A stretch of DNA of 64,000 nt from JASHPR01 sp963778075 (lineage in GTDB: Bacteria; Actinomycetota; Actinomycetes; Streptosporangiales; Streptosporangiaceae), in the NCBI GenBank assembly GCA_963778075.1, contig CAVZTJ010000003.1, positions 434,001 to 498,000 of the forward strand. Direction: 5' to 3'. The notes beneath the pieces were generated by a model, which had not been told where the DNA came from, searched no databases, and worked only from the letters and a program-made list of their open reading frames with translations. The translations under genes were made by a program, and so were the position numbers. Shown here piece after piece: positions 17,061 through 25,273 of the stretch (the stretch's first letter is position 1; each line of letters starts with the position of its first letter).

Positions 17061-17825
17061 TTGAGCGTCTTCGACCTGACCGGAAAGAGCGCGTTCGTCA
17101 CCGGCGCGTCCCGCGGGATCGGCCAGACCATCGCGATCGCGCTGGCCGAGGCGGGCGCGGACGTGGCGCTCGTCGCGCGGAGCGCCGACGGGCTGGCCGA
17201 CACCGCGGCAGCGATCACGGCCGTCGGCCGCAAGGCGTTCGTGCTCCCCGCCGACGTCACCAGCAGGGAAGCGGTCGACGAGGCGGTGGCCGCCGCGATC
17301 GAACGGCTCGGCGACGTGGACGTGGTGGTGAACAACGCGGGCGGCTCCAACTTCATGGTCGGCTTCCGCGACCTGCGGCTGGAGGGCTGGGAGAAGCTGA
17401 TCCGGCTGAACCTGGACTCGGCGGTGTACGTCTGCCACGCGTTCGCCGGGCACCTGCTGGACCGCGGCCAGGGATCGGTGATCAACGTCGCGTCCGTGGC
17501 CGGCGTCGCCTCGTCGCCGCTGCTGACGCCCTACGGCGCAGCCAAGGCGGGACTGATCTCGCTGACGAAGTCGCTGGCGGTCGAGTGGGGCCGGGACGGC
17601 GTGCGGGTCAACGCGCTCTGCCCGGGCTGGACGGCCACCGACCTCAACCGCAACCTGTGGCTTGACCCCACGGCAGGCCCGGCGACGATAGCGACGGTGC
17701 CGATGGGGCGGTGGGGCAAGCCGGAGGAGATGGCCGGGCCGGCGGTGTTCCTGGCCAGCGAGGCGTCGTCGTTCATGACGGGTCAGGTCCTGATCGTCGA
17801 CGGCGGCCAGACCGTCCACCCCTAA
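17061..17825 (+). CDS. Short-chain dehydrogenase/reductase (SDR)
   Basis: A classical 254-residue SDR: cofactor loop TGASRGIG, NNAG motif (VVVNNAGG), active-site Ser in INVASVAGVASS and the YGAAK Tyr/Lys pair, then VNALCPGWTATDL and the C-terminal FMTGQVLIVDGGQ. Overall similarity is to FabG/gluconate-5-dehydrogenase types; the substrate is unknown. I prefer the TTG at 17061 because GGAAGG sits seven bases before it; an ATG at 17046 is in frame as an alternative. Likely co-transcribed with the hydrolase. Confidence 0.88.
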   Translation: MSVFDLTGKSAFVTGASRGIGQTIAIALAEAGADVALVARSADGLADTAAAITAVGRKAFVLPADVTSREAVDEAVAAAIERLGDVDVVVNNAGGSNFMVGFRDLRLEGWEKLIRLNLDSAVYVCHAFAGHLLDRGQGSVINVASVAGVASSPLLTPYGAAKAGLISLTKSLAVEWGRDGVRVNALCPGWTATDLNRNLWLDPTAGPATIATVPMGRWGKPEEMAGPAVFLASEASSFMTGQVLIVDGGQTVHP

Positions 17826-17847
17826 GGCACGGCGCGTCCCGCGCGAC

Positions 17848-17887
17848 GCAAACGGCGCGCGCCCCGTACGGGACGCGCGCCGTTTGC
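17848..17887. terminator. Bidirectional terminator hairpin
   Basis: GCAAACGGCGCGCG-CCC pairs with GGG-CGCGCGCCGTTTGC around CGTA with one mismatch, giving a stem of about 17 bp. It lies exactly between the convergent SDR and DivIVA-like genes. There is no strong T-tract, as is common in high-GC actinobacteria. Confidence 0.75.
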
Positions 17888-17901
17888 GGTGGCCGGGAGG
17901 G

Positions 17902-19362
17902 CTACTCCGTCCACCACTCCTCGTCGTCCTTGCCTGACTTGGCGTTGGCCGACTGCTTGGCAACCCCTGTGCTGCCGGCCGCTGGCTGGCTGTCCGGCCG
18001 GCCAGGAGCGGCGTGCTGGCCCGCTGGTGCATCCGGGGCGGCCGACCGGGCCGGCGCCGGGGATGCGGCCGGCGCTGCGGCGGCAGCCTTGGTCGCAGGG
18101 GAAGCCGCGGGCGGTGCGGCGGGTGCGCCGTTGCCCGAAGGCGGGGCCGAGGTCACGGCCTTGGGCGCGGCCGACTGAACGGCCGGGGCCGCTGGCCGGT
18201 TCGTGAGCGCGTCCGCGAGGCCGGGCATCTGCCCGCCGAGCAGCTGGCTGATCTGGGCCAGGTGAGCGGCGACGCTCTCCTTCTGCTTGTTCAGCTCGTC
18301 GACGTGACGCTGCGCGGCGGTGCGGACCCGGTCGGCCTCGGACTTGGTGTCGGCCAGCAGCTGGTCGGCCTGGGCCTTGGCCTGCGCGACGATCTGGTCC
18401 GCGTTCTTCTTGGCGTTGCTGACCAGCTGCCTGGAGTGCTGGTCGGCGTCGCGCCTGGTCTGCTCGGCCTGGGCGCTGGCCTTGGTGGCCCGCTGCTCGG
18501 CCGTTGCCGCGCGCTGCTCCGCCTCGGACACCATCTTCTGCGTCGCCGACTGGGCCGCGGCGAGCCGCTCGGCCTCCTGCCGTTCGGCCTCCTCGCGCCG
18601 CGAGGCGAGCTGAATGTCGAACTCCGCCTCGGCCTGCGCCCGCTGCGCTTCGCTCTCCTCCAGGATCCGCTGCGCCTGGCTGCGCATCTCGTCGGCCTGG
18701 CGCTTGGAGGTGGTCAGGATCTCGTCGCGCTCGCGCTTCGAGGACGCCTTCATCTGGGCGACTTCGCGCTCGGTCGTGGTCCGCAGCTTCGCGATGTCAC
18801 GCTCGATGGCGGCACGCTTCTCGGCGACCTCATGGTCGGCGGTGGCGCGGAGCTTGGCCACCTCGCGCTCGGTCGTCGAGGTAAGCTCGTCGGCCTCGCG
18901 GCGGGCGCCGGTCCGGATGGCATCGGCCTCGCGTTCGGCCGAGCCCCGCAGGTCGTCGGTCTCCCGCTTGGCGTTCGCCCGCAGCTCGGCGGCCTCGTTC
19001 TCGGCGGCTGCCCGCAGCTCGGCGGCCTCGACCTTGGCCGTCGCGTTGAACTCGTTGGCCGCGGTCCTGGCCTCCTGCAGGATCTCGGTGGCCTGCTCCT
19101 CCGCGAGCCGCAGCAGCTGCTCGATCCGGGAACCGAGGCCGGAGTACGTGGGGCGCTCCTGCTCCTGGATCTGGCGGTGCGCGTCGGCCAGCTCCCTGTG
19201 CATCGCCTGCACCTGCTCACGGTGCTGGCGCATTTCGGCGTCGAGTTGCTTGAGATGCTCGTTGACCTGATGCGGATCGTAGCCGCGCATGACCCTCGCG
19301 AAGTCGCGCTGCGGGGTCTCCTCGAAAAAGTTGCTGAGCTGGGCATCGATGTCGGGCTGCAT
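17902..19362 (-). CDS. DivIVA/Scy-like coiled-coil polarity protein
   Basis: The 486-residue protein begins with a DivIVA-type N-terminus (FFEETPQRDFARVMRGYDPHQVNEHLKQLDAEM). From about residue 75 to 365 it is nearly continuous coiled coil of Ala/Glu/Arg heptad-like repeats (EAAELRA, READELTSTTEREVAKLRA). An Ala/Pro-rich tail follows, ending DDEEWWTE. It sits between nucS and the mce-thiolase-meaB block, where Streptomyces carries FilP and Scy, so a role in apical cytoskeleton assembly is inferred by synteny and architecture. It is longer than FilP and much shorter than Scy. ATG at 19362; a TTGGTG/TATAAA promoter lies about 210 bp upstream. Confidence 0.85.
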   Translation of the reverse strand: MQPDIDAQLSNFFEETPQRDFARVMRGYDPHQVNEHLKQLDAEMRQHREQVQAMHRELADAHRQIQEQERPTYSGLGSRIEQLLRLAEEQATEILQEARTAANEFNATAKVEAAELRAAAENEAAELRANAKRETDDLRGSAEREADAIRTGARREADELTSTTEREVAKLRATADHEVAEKRAAIERDIAKLRTTTEREVAQMKASSKRERDEILTTSKRQADEMRSQAQRILEESEAQRAQAEAEFDIQLASRREEAERQEAERLAAAQSATQKMVSEAEQRAATAEQRATKASAQAEQTRRDADQHSRQLVSNAKKNADQIVAQAKAQADQLLADTKSEADRVRTAAQRHVDELNKQKESVAAHLAQISQLLGGQMPGLADALTNRPAAPAVQSAAPKAVTSAPPSGNGAPAAPPAASPATKAAAAAPAASPAPARSAAPDAPAGQHAAPGRPDSQPAAGSTGVAKQSANAKSGKDDEEWWTE

Positions 19363-19569
19363 GTCGCCTAATCCTGGGGGTTGACGCGGGGTCGACAGGG
19401 GAAGCACATCCGGGCAACCGCCTTCGCGACATCGCCCGACCGGGATGGCGCTGCCGCAAGCCGCCAATGCCCCGGCGGGCACGCAATTCCGCTCGCCCGG
19501 TGCAAGGCAGCGTACTCCCCTCATGAGTGGTTGGCTGCCTGTTCGCGCGTGCTCTTGCTAAAGATCCTA

Positions 19570-19597
19570 TTTATAACGTACGCAAATTTCGCACCAA
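19570..19597 (-). promoter_or_regulatory. Candidate housekeeping promoter of the DivIVA-like gene
   Basis: On the minus strand TTGGTG and TATAAA are 16 bp apart in a notably AT-rich patch, oriented toward the DivIVA-like gene. The 336-bp gap before mce is otherwise featureless. The box sequences are seen; activity is inferred. Confidence 0.5.
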
Positions 19598-19698
19598 CAT
19601 GGCCGTGAGTGCAGGGGCCAGCCTTTGTTCGGGAGGCGCCTGGGGCGCGTGAGCAGCGGCCGTCCGGGCCGCCAGCCGGGATCGCCGTGGCGACAAGA

Positions 19699-20124
19699 TC
19701 AGCCGCTTTCGGCGGCTTGGACCAGTTCTGTCAGCACGCCGCCGACGTCCTTTGGGTGCAGGAACGCGATCGAGGCGCCCATCGAGCCGTGCCGCGGCCT
19801 CGAGTCGATCAGGCGTACTCCGGTCGCCCCGATCGCCTCGAGAGCCGCCGTGATGTCCGTGACCCCGTAGCCGACGTGATGTACCCCCTCGCCGCGGCGG
19901 GCCAGGAACCGGCCGACCGGCGTGTCCGGGCCGAGCGGCTCGAGCAGCTGGACGTACGACGTGCCGGCCGGCGCGTCGGCGACCCGGAGCATCGCCTCGG
20001 TGACGCCCTGATCCTCGTCGCGCTCCCGGCTGACGACCGCGAGCCCGAAGGTTGACTCGTAGAACGCAATCGCCCGGTCCAGGTCTCGGCAGGCGATCCC
20101 CACGTGATCGATGCGGGTCAGCAC
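19699..20124 (-). CDS. mce: Methylmalonyl-CoA epimerase
   Basis: A 141-residue VOC-fold protein. The metal-binding His is in RIDHVGIACRDLD, a second in GVHHVGYGV, and the C-terminal HPKDVGGVLTELVQ matches methylmalonyl-CoA epimerases. It interconverts (2R)- and (2S)-methylmalonyl-CoA in propionate metabolism. GTG start at 20124 with GGGAGG six bases upstream. It is divergent from the thiolase and close to meaB and an acyl-CoA mutase, which fits a methylmalonyl/isobutyryl-CoA region. Confidence 0.9.
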   Translation of the reverse strand: MLTRIDHVGIACRDLDRAIAFYESTFGLAVVSRERDEDQGVTEAMLRVADAPAGTSYVQLLEPLGPDTPVGRFLARRGEGVHHVGYGVTDITAALEAIGATGVRLIDSRPRHGSMGASIAFLHPKDVGGVLTELVQAAESG

Positions 20125-20186
20125 CAACAGCCTCCCAGCCCCAACGGCTACCAGATCCTGTTCCGAACATGGGTATCGTTTCACGT

Positions 20187-21386
20187 ATGCGAGATGCGGT
20201 TATCGTCGGCGGGGCCAGAACGGCCGTCGGGCGCCTGCTCGGTTCGCTGAGCGGCTTCAGCGGGGCGGATCTGGGCGGATTCGTGATTGCCGAGGCGCTG
20301 CGGCGGGCCGGCGTGCCGGCCGATCGGGTGGACTACGTGATCATGGGCCAGGTGCTGCAGGCGGGCGCGGGCCAGATCCCGGCGCGGCAGGCGGCGGTCG
20401 CGGCCGGCGTCCCGATGACGGTCCCCGCGCTCACGATCAACAAGGTGTGCCTGTCCGGTCTGGACGCGATCGCGCTGGCCGCGCAGCTGATCAGGGCCGG
20501 CGAGTTCGACGTGGTGGTGGCCGGCGGCATGGAGTCGATGAGCCAGGCGCCGCACCTGCTGCCCGGGGCACGCAAGGGCTTCCGGTTCGGCTCCGCCGAG
20601 CTCGTCGACTCGATGGCGCTCGACGGGCTCACCGACGCGTTCGACCACGTCTCGATGGGCGAGTCGACCGAGCGCCACAACGCGGGGCTCGGCATCACCC
20701 GCGAAGAGCAGGACGAGTTCGCCGCCCGGTCACACCAGCGGGCCGCCGAGGCGATCAAGAACGGGCTGCTCGCCGACGAGATCGTCGGCGTCGAGGTGCC
20801 GCAGCGCCGGGGCGACCCGGTCCTGTTCGACACCGACGAGGGGGTGCGCGCGGACAGCACGGCGGAGTCGCTGAGCAGGCTTCGCCCCGCGTTCGCCGAG
20901 AACGGCACGATCACGGCGGGCTCGGCCTCGCAGATCTCGGACGGGGCGTGCGCGGTCGTGGTGATATCCGCGGAGGCCGCCGCCGCTGCCGGGGCCCCGG
21001 TACTGGCCGAGATCGGCGCGCACGGCTGCGTGGCTGGCCCGGACAACTCGCTGCAGTCGCAGCCGGCCAACGCCATCGCCCACGCGCTCGGCAAGGCCGG
21101 CCTGACAGTGGCCGACCTGGACCTGATCGAGATCAACGAGGCGTTCGCCGCCGTGGCCATCCAGTCCATGCGCGATCTCGGGGTGGGGCCGGAAAAGGCC
21201 AACGTGAACGGCGGTGCGATCGCCATCGGCCACCCGATCGGGATGTCCGGCGCCCGGATCGCCCTGCATCTTGCGTATGAGCTGCGGCGCCGAGGCGGCG
21301 GTCTCGGAGCGGCCGCGCTCTGCGGCGGCGGCGGCCAGGGCGACGCGCTGCTGCTGCGGGTTCCGGCCCCGGGCCTACGTGACTGA
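20187..21386 (+). CDS. Acetyl-CoA acetyltransferase (thiolase)
   Basis: 399 residues with all thiolase landmarks: nucleophilic Cys in INKVCLSGLDA, NEAFAAVAIQ, the GGAIAIGHPIGMSGAR His region and the second Cys in CGGGGQGDALLL. It condenses two acetyl-CoA to acetoacetyl-CoA or runs in reverse. Start at the ATG giving MRDAVIVGGARTAVGR. Its stop overlaps the meaB GTG start by 8 bp, so the two are coupled. Confidence 0.92.
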   Translation: MRDAVIVGGARTAVGRLLGSLSGFSGADLGGFVIAEALRRAGVPADRVDYVIMGQVLQAGAGQIPARQAAVAAGVPMTVPALTINKVCLSGLDAIALAAQLIRAGEFDVVVAGGMESMSQAPHLLPGARKGFRFGSAELVDSMALDGLTDAFDHVSMGESTERHNAGLGITREEQDEFAARSHQRAAEAIKNGLLADEIVGVEVPQRRGDPVLFDTDEGVRADSTAESLSRLRPAFAENGTITAGSASQISDGACAVVVISAEAAAAAGAPVLAEIGAHGCVAGPDNSLQSQPANAIAHALGKAGLTVADLDLIEINEAFAAVAIQSMRDLGVGPEKANVNGGAIAIGHPIGMSGARIALHLAYELRRRGGGLGAAALCGGGGQGDALLLRVPAPGLRD

Positions 21387-22335
21387 CGACCGCGAGTCGG
21401 CTGCCGCTTTGGTCTCGGCTGCCGACGGCGGCGATCCGCGCGCGCTCGCCAGGCTCATCTCGCTGGTCGAGAACGGCTCGCCGCAGCTGCGCGGCGTGAT
21501 GAAGCTGATCGCCCCCCGCACCGGCCGGGCGCGCGTCGTCGGCCTCACCGGCGCGCCGGGCGTTGGGAAGTCGACGATCACGGGGGCGCTGGTCCGTGCC
21601 TACCGCGGGCGCGGGGAGCGGGTTGGCGTCCTGGCCGTGGATCCCACGTCGCCGTTCACCGGCGGCGCCCTGCTCGGCGACCGGGTCAGGATGCAGGAGC
21701 ACGCGACCGACGGCGACGTGTTCATCCGCTCCATGGCCAGCCGCGGCCACCTCGGCGGCCTGTCCTGGGCGGTGCCGCAGGCGCTGCGGATCCTGGACTC
21801 GGCCGGGTTCGACGTCGTTCTGATCGAGACCGTGGGCGTCGGCCAGGCCGAGGTCGCGATCGCCTCCCTGGCCGACTCGACGCTGGTGATCGTGGCGCCG
21901 GGCATGGGTGATTCGGTGCAGGCGGCCAAGGCGGGAATCCTGGAGATCGCCGACATCTTCGTGGTGAACAAGAGCGACCGGCCCGGCGCCCAGGAGGCGG
22001 TCAGGGACCTGCGCACGATGCTGGCCATGGCGCCGCACCGTGGGGAGGGGGCGTGGAAGCCGCCGATCGTTTCGGCAAGCGCGGCGAGCGGCGAGGGCAT
22101 CGAGGACCTGGTGGCCCGGCTCGACGCGCACGCCGAATGGCTCGCCGCAACGGGGGAGCGGGATCGCAAGCGCTTGGCCAGGGCCAGGAATGAGATTTCG
22201 GCGATGGCCATCGCAGAACTTACTCAGCGGCTCGGCGCGCTGCCCGGTGAGGCGAACCTGGAGAAACTCGCCGGCCTCGTCGCCTCTGGCAAGCTGGACC
22301 CGTATTCAGCGGCCGACGAGCTCATCAACGGGTAA
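21379..22335 (+). CDS. meaB: Methylmalonyl-CoA mutase-associated GTPase MeaB
   Basis: A 318-residue G3E-family GTPase that guards and loads B12-dependent acyl-CoA mutases. P-loop GLTGAPGVGKST near residue 56, LAVDPTSPFTGGALLGDRVRM, IETVGVGQAE and the base-recognition motif VVNKSD are all present. The GTG start at 21379 lies inside the end of the thiolase gene. The likely client is the isobutyryl-CoA mutase encoded 5 kb downstream, or a methylmalonyl-CoA mutase elsewhere. Confidence 0.93.
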   Translation: MTDDRESAAALVSAADGGDPRALARLISLVENGSPQLRGVMKLIAPRTGRARVVGLTGAPGVGKSTITGALVRAYRGRGERVGVLAVDPTSPFTGGALLGDRVRMQEHATDGDVFIRSMASRGHLGGLSWAVPQALRILDSAGFDVVLIETVGVGQAEVAIASLADSTLVIVAPGMGDSVQAAKAGILEIADIFVVNKSDRPGAQEAVRDLRTMLAMAPHRGEGAWKPPIVSASAASGEGIEDLVARLDAHAEWLAATGERDRKRLARARNEISAMAIAELTQRLGALPGEANLEKLAGLVASGKLDPYSAADELING

Positions 22336-22790
22336 ACCGCTCAGCGCCTTTACCGTGTTTTGTATGAACGTTCAGTCATGACAAGCCGGAGAATGGCTCG
22401 CCCGGAGTAAAAGTCGCCGAATCGGCCAGCCCCGCAATGCCAGATATGGCACGCCCAAACACGTCACCCGCCGCAAACCCGGCCGGCCACCCGTTAAGAA
22501 CTACACATAGCTCTCATATCAATCACGAGAGGGGCTCGGTCAGCGGCGGTGCCGGCTCGTTGCCGCCGCTGGAACGACAGCGCCGTCGCCTCGCTGTCGT
22601 CGCCGGCGCGGCGAGCACGCGCCGCGGGCTGGCCGGGCGGCCGGGCGGACGGCGGCCGAACAGTGTGGTGGGGCCCCCGCTGCTGGAACAGCAACAGCAA
22701 GGGTCCCTTCACAGGGTTGAAACTTGCCGCGGTCCAGGCGCCGCCCGGCGGGCAAGCCCGCGCAGCGGGCCGCCAGGCGGCGGGCGGCGG
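22336..22790. other. Gene-free gap between convergent genes
   Basis: About 455 bp between the meaB stop and the stop of the DUF2127 gene. No supported gene, RNA or clear terminator is seen; it contains GC-rich short repeats only. Confidence 0.5.
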
Positions 22791-23783
22791 TCAGGGGGCG
22801 GCCCGGGCCGAGTCGGTCGCGGCCGGCGCGTCGCGGGGTGCCGCGGTCTCGCCGTTTGAGGTGGAAGCGTCTGGCCGCGTGTCTGAGGTGGGGGTTTCTG
22901 TGGTGGGAGCCTCGGGCTGAGCGGGCGCGGCCGTGTGGTCAGTGGCTGTGTGGTCAGTGGCTGTGTGGTCAGTGGCCGTATGGTTGGCGGCCGTGTGGCC
23001 GGTGGCTGTGTGATCGGTGGCGGGGCGGCCGGCGGCAGCGGCGGCGATGGCTGCGTCCATGATCGACTCGCTGCGCAGCCGGGCGTCGTATGCCCGCTTG
23101 CCCCCGCGCACGCCGAACAGCCGCTTGGTGATGACCAGGTACAGCACCAGGAACAGGTTGATGGCGAACAGGATGAGACCGATCGTGCTCACTTTGTTGA
23201 CCAGGTCGTAGATCTCGAACGGCAGGCCGACCGACGTGGCGACCATCGCGAAGTACTCGCCCCAGCGTTTGCCCACCCACAGGCCGACGCCCTCGACCAC
23301 CTCTATCGCCGCGTAGCAGGCCAGCCCGATGGCGAGCAGCTTGATCGTCGCCGGGCTGAGCGTCAGCGCGCGGTTGAACAGCCCCACCAGCTTGGAATTG
23401 TCGATGTTGTAGCCGAGCTGGTGGAACAGGCTGCGCAGTTCCGGGCGCTCGCGGTCGAAGGCCTGCTCGATGGTCTCGCGGGCGTACTCGAACCGCCACA
23501 CCACGAACGCGATCGCGGCCACGGCCAGCGCGCGCAGGAACCGCTCGACGGCGAAGACCCGCAGGATGAGCGCGCTCCGCACCTCTTTGCCTCGGCGCAC
23601 GAGCGGCGCTTCAGCGGCTGGACCCGACATCAGCGGCCCGCCGGCGACGTACGCGCCGCAGCGAAGGCACCGCCACGCCTCTCCCGATTCGGCCTGCGCC
23701 CGCAGTTGCCTGCGCACGTCGGCCTCGGCCGGGGCGTAGGTCAGGTGCCCCTTGCGCCCGCAGTCGTACAGGCTCCAGTCCAC
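22791..23783 (-). CDS. DUF2127-family membrane protein with N-terminal zinc ribbon and repeat tail
   Basis: 330 residues. The N-terminus has paired Cys sites (YDCGRKGH and RCLRCGAY), a probable zinc ribbon. Four hydrophobic segments between about residues 80 and 220 belong to the DUF2127 type (GVGLWVGKRWGEYFAMVATSVGLPFEIYDL is typical). The C-terminal tail contains a repeat of HTA-type pentapeptides and is Pro/Ala/Thr-rich. Function is unknown; the tail probably lies at one membrane face as a disordered arm. Confidence 0.8.
   Translation of the reverse strand: MDWSLYDCGRKGHLTYAPAEADVRRQLRAQAESGEAWRCLRCGAYVAGGPLMSGPAAEAPLVRRGKEVRSALILRVFAVERFLRALAVAAIAFVVWRFEYARETIEQAFDRERPELRSLFHQLGYNIDNSKLVGLFNRALTLSPATIKLLAIGLACYAAIEVVEGVGLWVGKRWGEYFAMVATSVGLPFEIYDLVNKVSTIGLILFAINLFLVLYLVITKRLFGVRGGKRAYDARLRSESIMDAAIAAAAAGRPATDHTATGHTAANHTATDHTATDHTATDHTAAPAQPEAPTTETPTSDTRPDASTSNGETAAPRDAPAATDSARAAP
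22930..23019 (-). repeat. 15-bp coding tandem repeat in the DUF2127 protein
   Basis: Six units of the GCTGTGTGGTCAGTG type encode the pentapeptides GHTAA/NHTAT/DHTAT. Three central units are nearly identical, suggesting recent slippage. Confidence 0.8.
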
Positions 23784-23882
23784 TTCCGCAGCTTACGGGG
23801 TGGGCAGGGGTGGGCCGAATGGGCTGGGGGAGGTGGCGCTGATGAGCGAGCGTCGTCGAGGCCGGTGCACGGGGCGGCTGCG

Positions 23883-24629
23883 TTAGTGCACGGCCGTGGT
23901 GGGGTGGGACTCGTTGGCGAGCGAGGCGGGTGTACTGGGCGGGCTGACCAGGATCCCGTCGGCGAGCGTGAGGACCTCGGCGCAGGCCAGGGCGAGGGCG
24001 GACGGATCACGCCCGATGGCGACCACGATCATGTCCCCGGCCAGGTCCCGGACGGCCTCGGCCAGCGCGATCGTGTCGCCAGGGTCGAGGTCGTCCAGCA
24101 GGCCATCGACCAGCAGCAGATCCGGCTGGTGCACGGCCGCCGCGGCTAGCCTGGCCCGGCGGCAGATCACGTCCGGCGCGGACCGCAGCGGGACGTCGGA
24201 CCATGGCGTCAGCGCCAGCCGGTCGACGATCGCGGCGGCCATCAGGTCCCGGTCCTGGGTCGGCAGCCCGGCCAGCCTGGCCGCGTGCTCGACGAGCCCG
24301 CGTACCCGGAAGGCCGGCTGCGGCCTGGCGGCCCTGCGGGCCACGCCGACCCTGGCGCGCAGCGCGGCCCGGCCTCTGGCCGTGGTCAGATCCTCGCCGA
24401 GCACCCGAAGCTCTCCGTAAGCCGGCCTGATCAGCCCGGCGAGCAGGTCAACCAGCGTGGTCGCCACACTCTGCCTGCTGATCGCGATGCCGAGCGGCGC
24501 AACGCCATAAACCGGGGCATCAAGCCGGAAACTTGCCGAACGAAGCCGCCCGCTTCGCCAGCCGTGACCCGCCCCGACCCCGGCGGCGAGCACGGGCGTG
24601 ATGGTCACCACGGCGTCGCTCGACCGCAA
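23883..24629 (-). CDS. ABC-transporter-like ATPase with degenerate nucleotide site
   Basis: The 248-residue protein follows the ABC ATPase outline: ATTLVDLLAGLIRPAYGELRVLGEDL after the P-loop position, a helical middle, then HQPDLLLVDGLLDDLDPGDT at Walker B/D-loop. The key residues are altered. The P-loop reads GIAISRQSVATTL with no GxGK(S/T). The LSGGQ signature is replaced by CRRARLAAAAV, and the Walker B Glu is replaced by Gly. It is probably unable to hydrolyse ATP and may be regulatory. It is divergent from the AbsC-like MarR gene. No permease is adjacent. Confidence 0.72.
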   Translation of the reverse strand: MRSSDAVVTITPVLAAGVGAGHGWRSGRLRSASFRLDAPVYGVAPLGIAISRQSVATTLVDLLAGLIRPAYGELRVLGEDLTTARGRAALRARVGVARRAARPQPAFRVRGLVEHAARLAGLPTQDRDLMAAAIVDRLALTPWSDVPLRSAPDVICRRARLAAAAVHQPDLLLVDGLLDDLDPGDTIALAEAVRDLAGDMIVVAIGRDPSALALACAEVLTLADGILVSPPSTPASLANESHPTTAVH

Positions 24630-24763
24630 AATGTTCCCCCGGTATCTGACGCAGCACTTCCATCGAAAGCCCCCGTGTTGCGCCTGTCAGCAGGTAATAT
24701 AACCCGCCCTCGCCGGGCCAATCCATGCGCGAGCCCCCGTGTCGCTACCGGTACCTTGTGCGT

Positions 24764-25273
24764 GTGCGCAAGTCCCTTGACCTTCCGTTCGACCCGATCG
24801 CGCGCGCGGCGGACATATGGGAGCGCAGGTTCGGGGACTCCCGGGCGATGGCGGCCGTTACCTCCATCATGCGGGCCCAGCAGATCCTGATCGCCGAGCT
24901 TGACGCGTTGCTGCGACCGCACGGGCTGACGTTCGCTCGCTACGAGGCGCTGGTGCTGCTCCAGTTCAGCAGGGAGGGAGCGCTGCCGCTGCGGCTGATC
25001 GGGCAGCGGCTGATGGTGCACCCGACGAGCGTCACAAACATCATCAACCGGCTCGAGAAACAGGGCTTTGTGGTGCGCAGGCCCAACCCGGCCGACGGCA
25101 GGGGAACGCTGGCCGAGATCACCCCGGCGGGCCGAGAGGTAGCCGGGCGTGCGACCGCGGACCTGATGGCCGCCGACTTCGCCCTCGGCGGTTACGACAA
25201 GGGCCAGCTCGAGGAGATGTTCGCCATGCTGCGCGGGCTTCGGGTCTCCGCCGGGGACTTCAGGCCCGGCTGA
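24764..25273 (+). CDS. MarR-family regulator, AbsC-like
   Basis: The product (about 169 residues) has the winged helix of MarR proteins: FARYEALVLLQFSREGALPLRLIGQRLMVHPTSVTNIINRLEKQGFVVRRPNPADGRGTLAEIT. The N-terminus SLDLPFDPIARAADIW and the sequence context resemble AbsC of Streptomyces coelicolor, which is known to control antibiotic synthesis and zinc genes. The AbsC identity is from memory of that sequence. Start is uncertain: GTG at 24764 is chosen, with GTG 24758 or ATG 24725 possible; none has a ribosome site. A TATAAC box at 24698-24703 could serve as a -10. The 3' end overlaps the convergent gene by 14 bp. Confidence 0.8.
   Translation: MRKSLDLPFDPIARAADIWERRFGDSRAMAAVTSIMRAQQILIAELDALLRPHGLTFARYEALVLLQFSREGALPLRLIGQRLMVHPTSVTNIINRLEKQGFVVRRPNPADGRGTLAEITPAGREVAGRATADLMAADFALGGYDKGQLEEMFAMLRGLRVSAGDFRPG

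Noticed and set aside
22437..22920. Possible small plus-strand genes in the gap after meaB
   Set aside because: Only Arg/Gly/Ala-rich low-complexity translations, no ribosome site and overlap with the DUF2127 gene.
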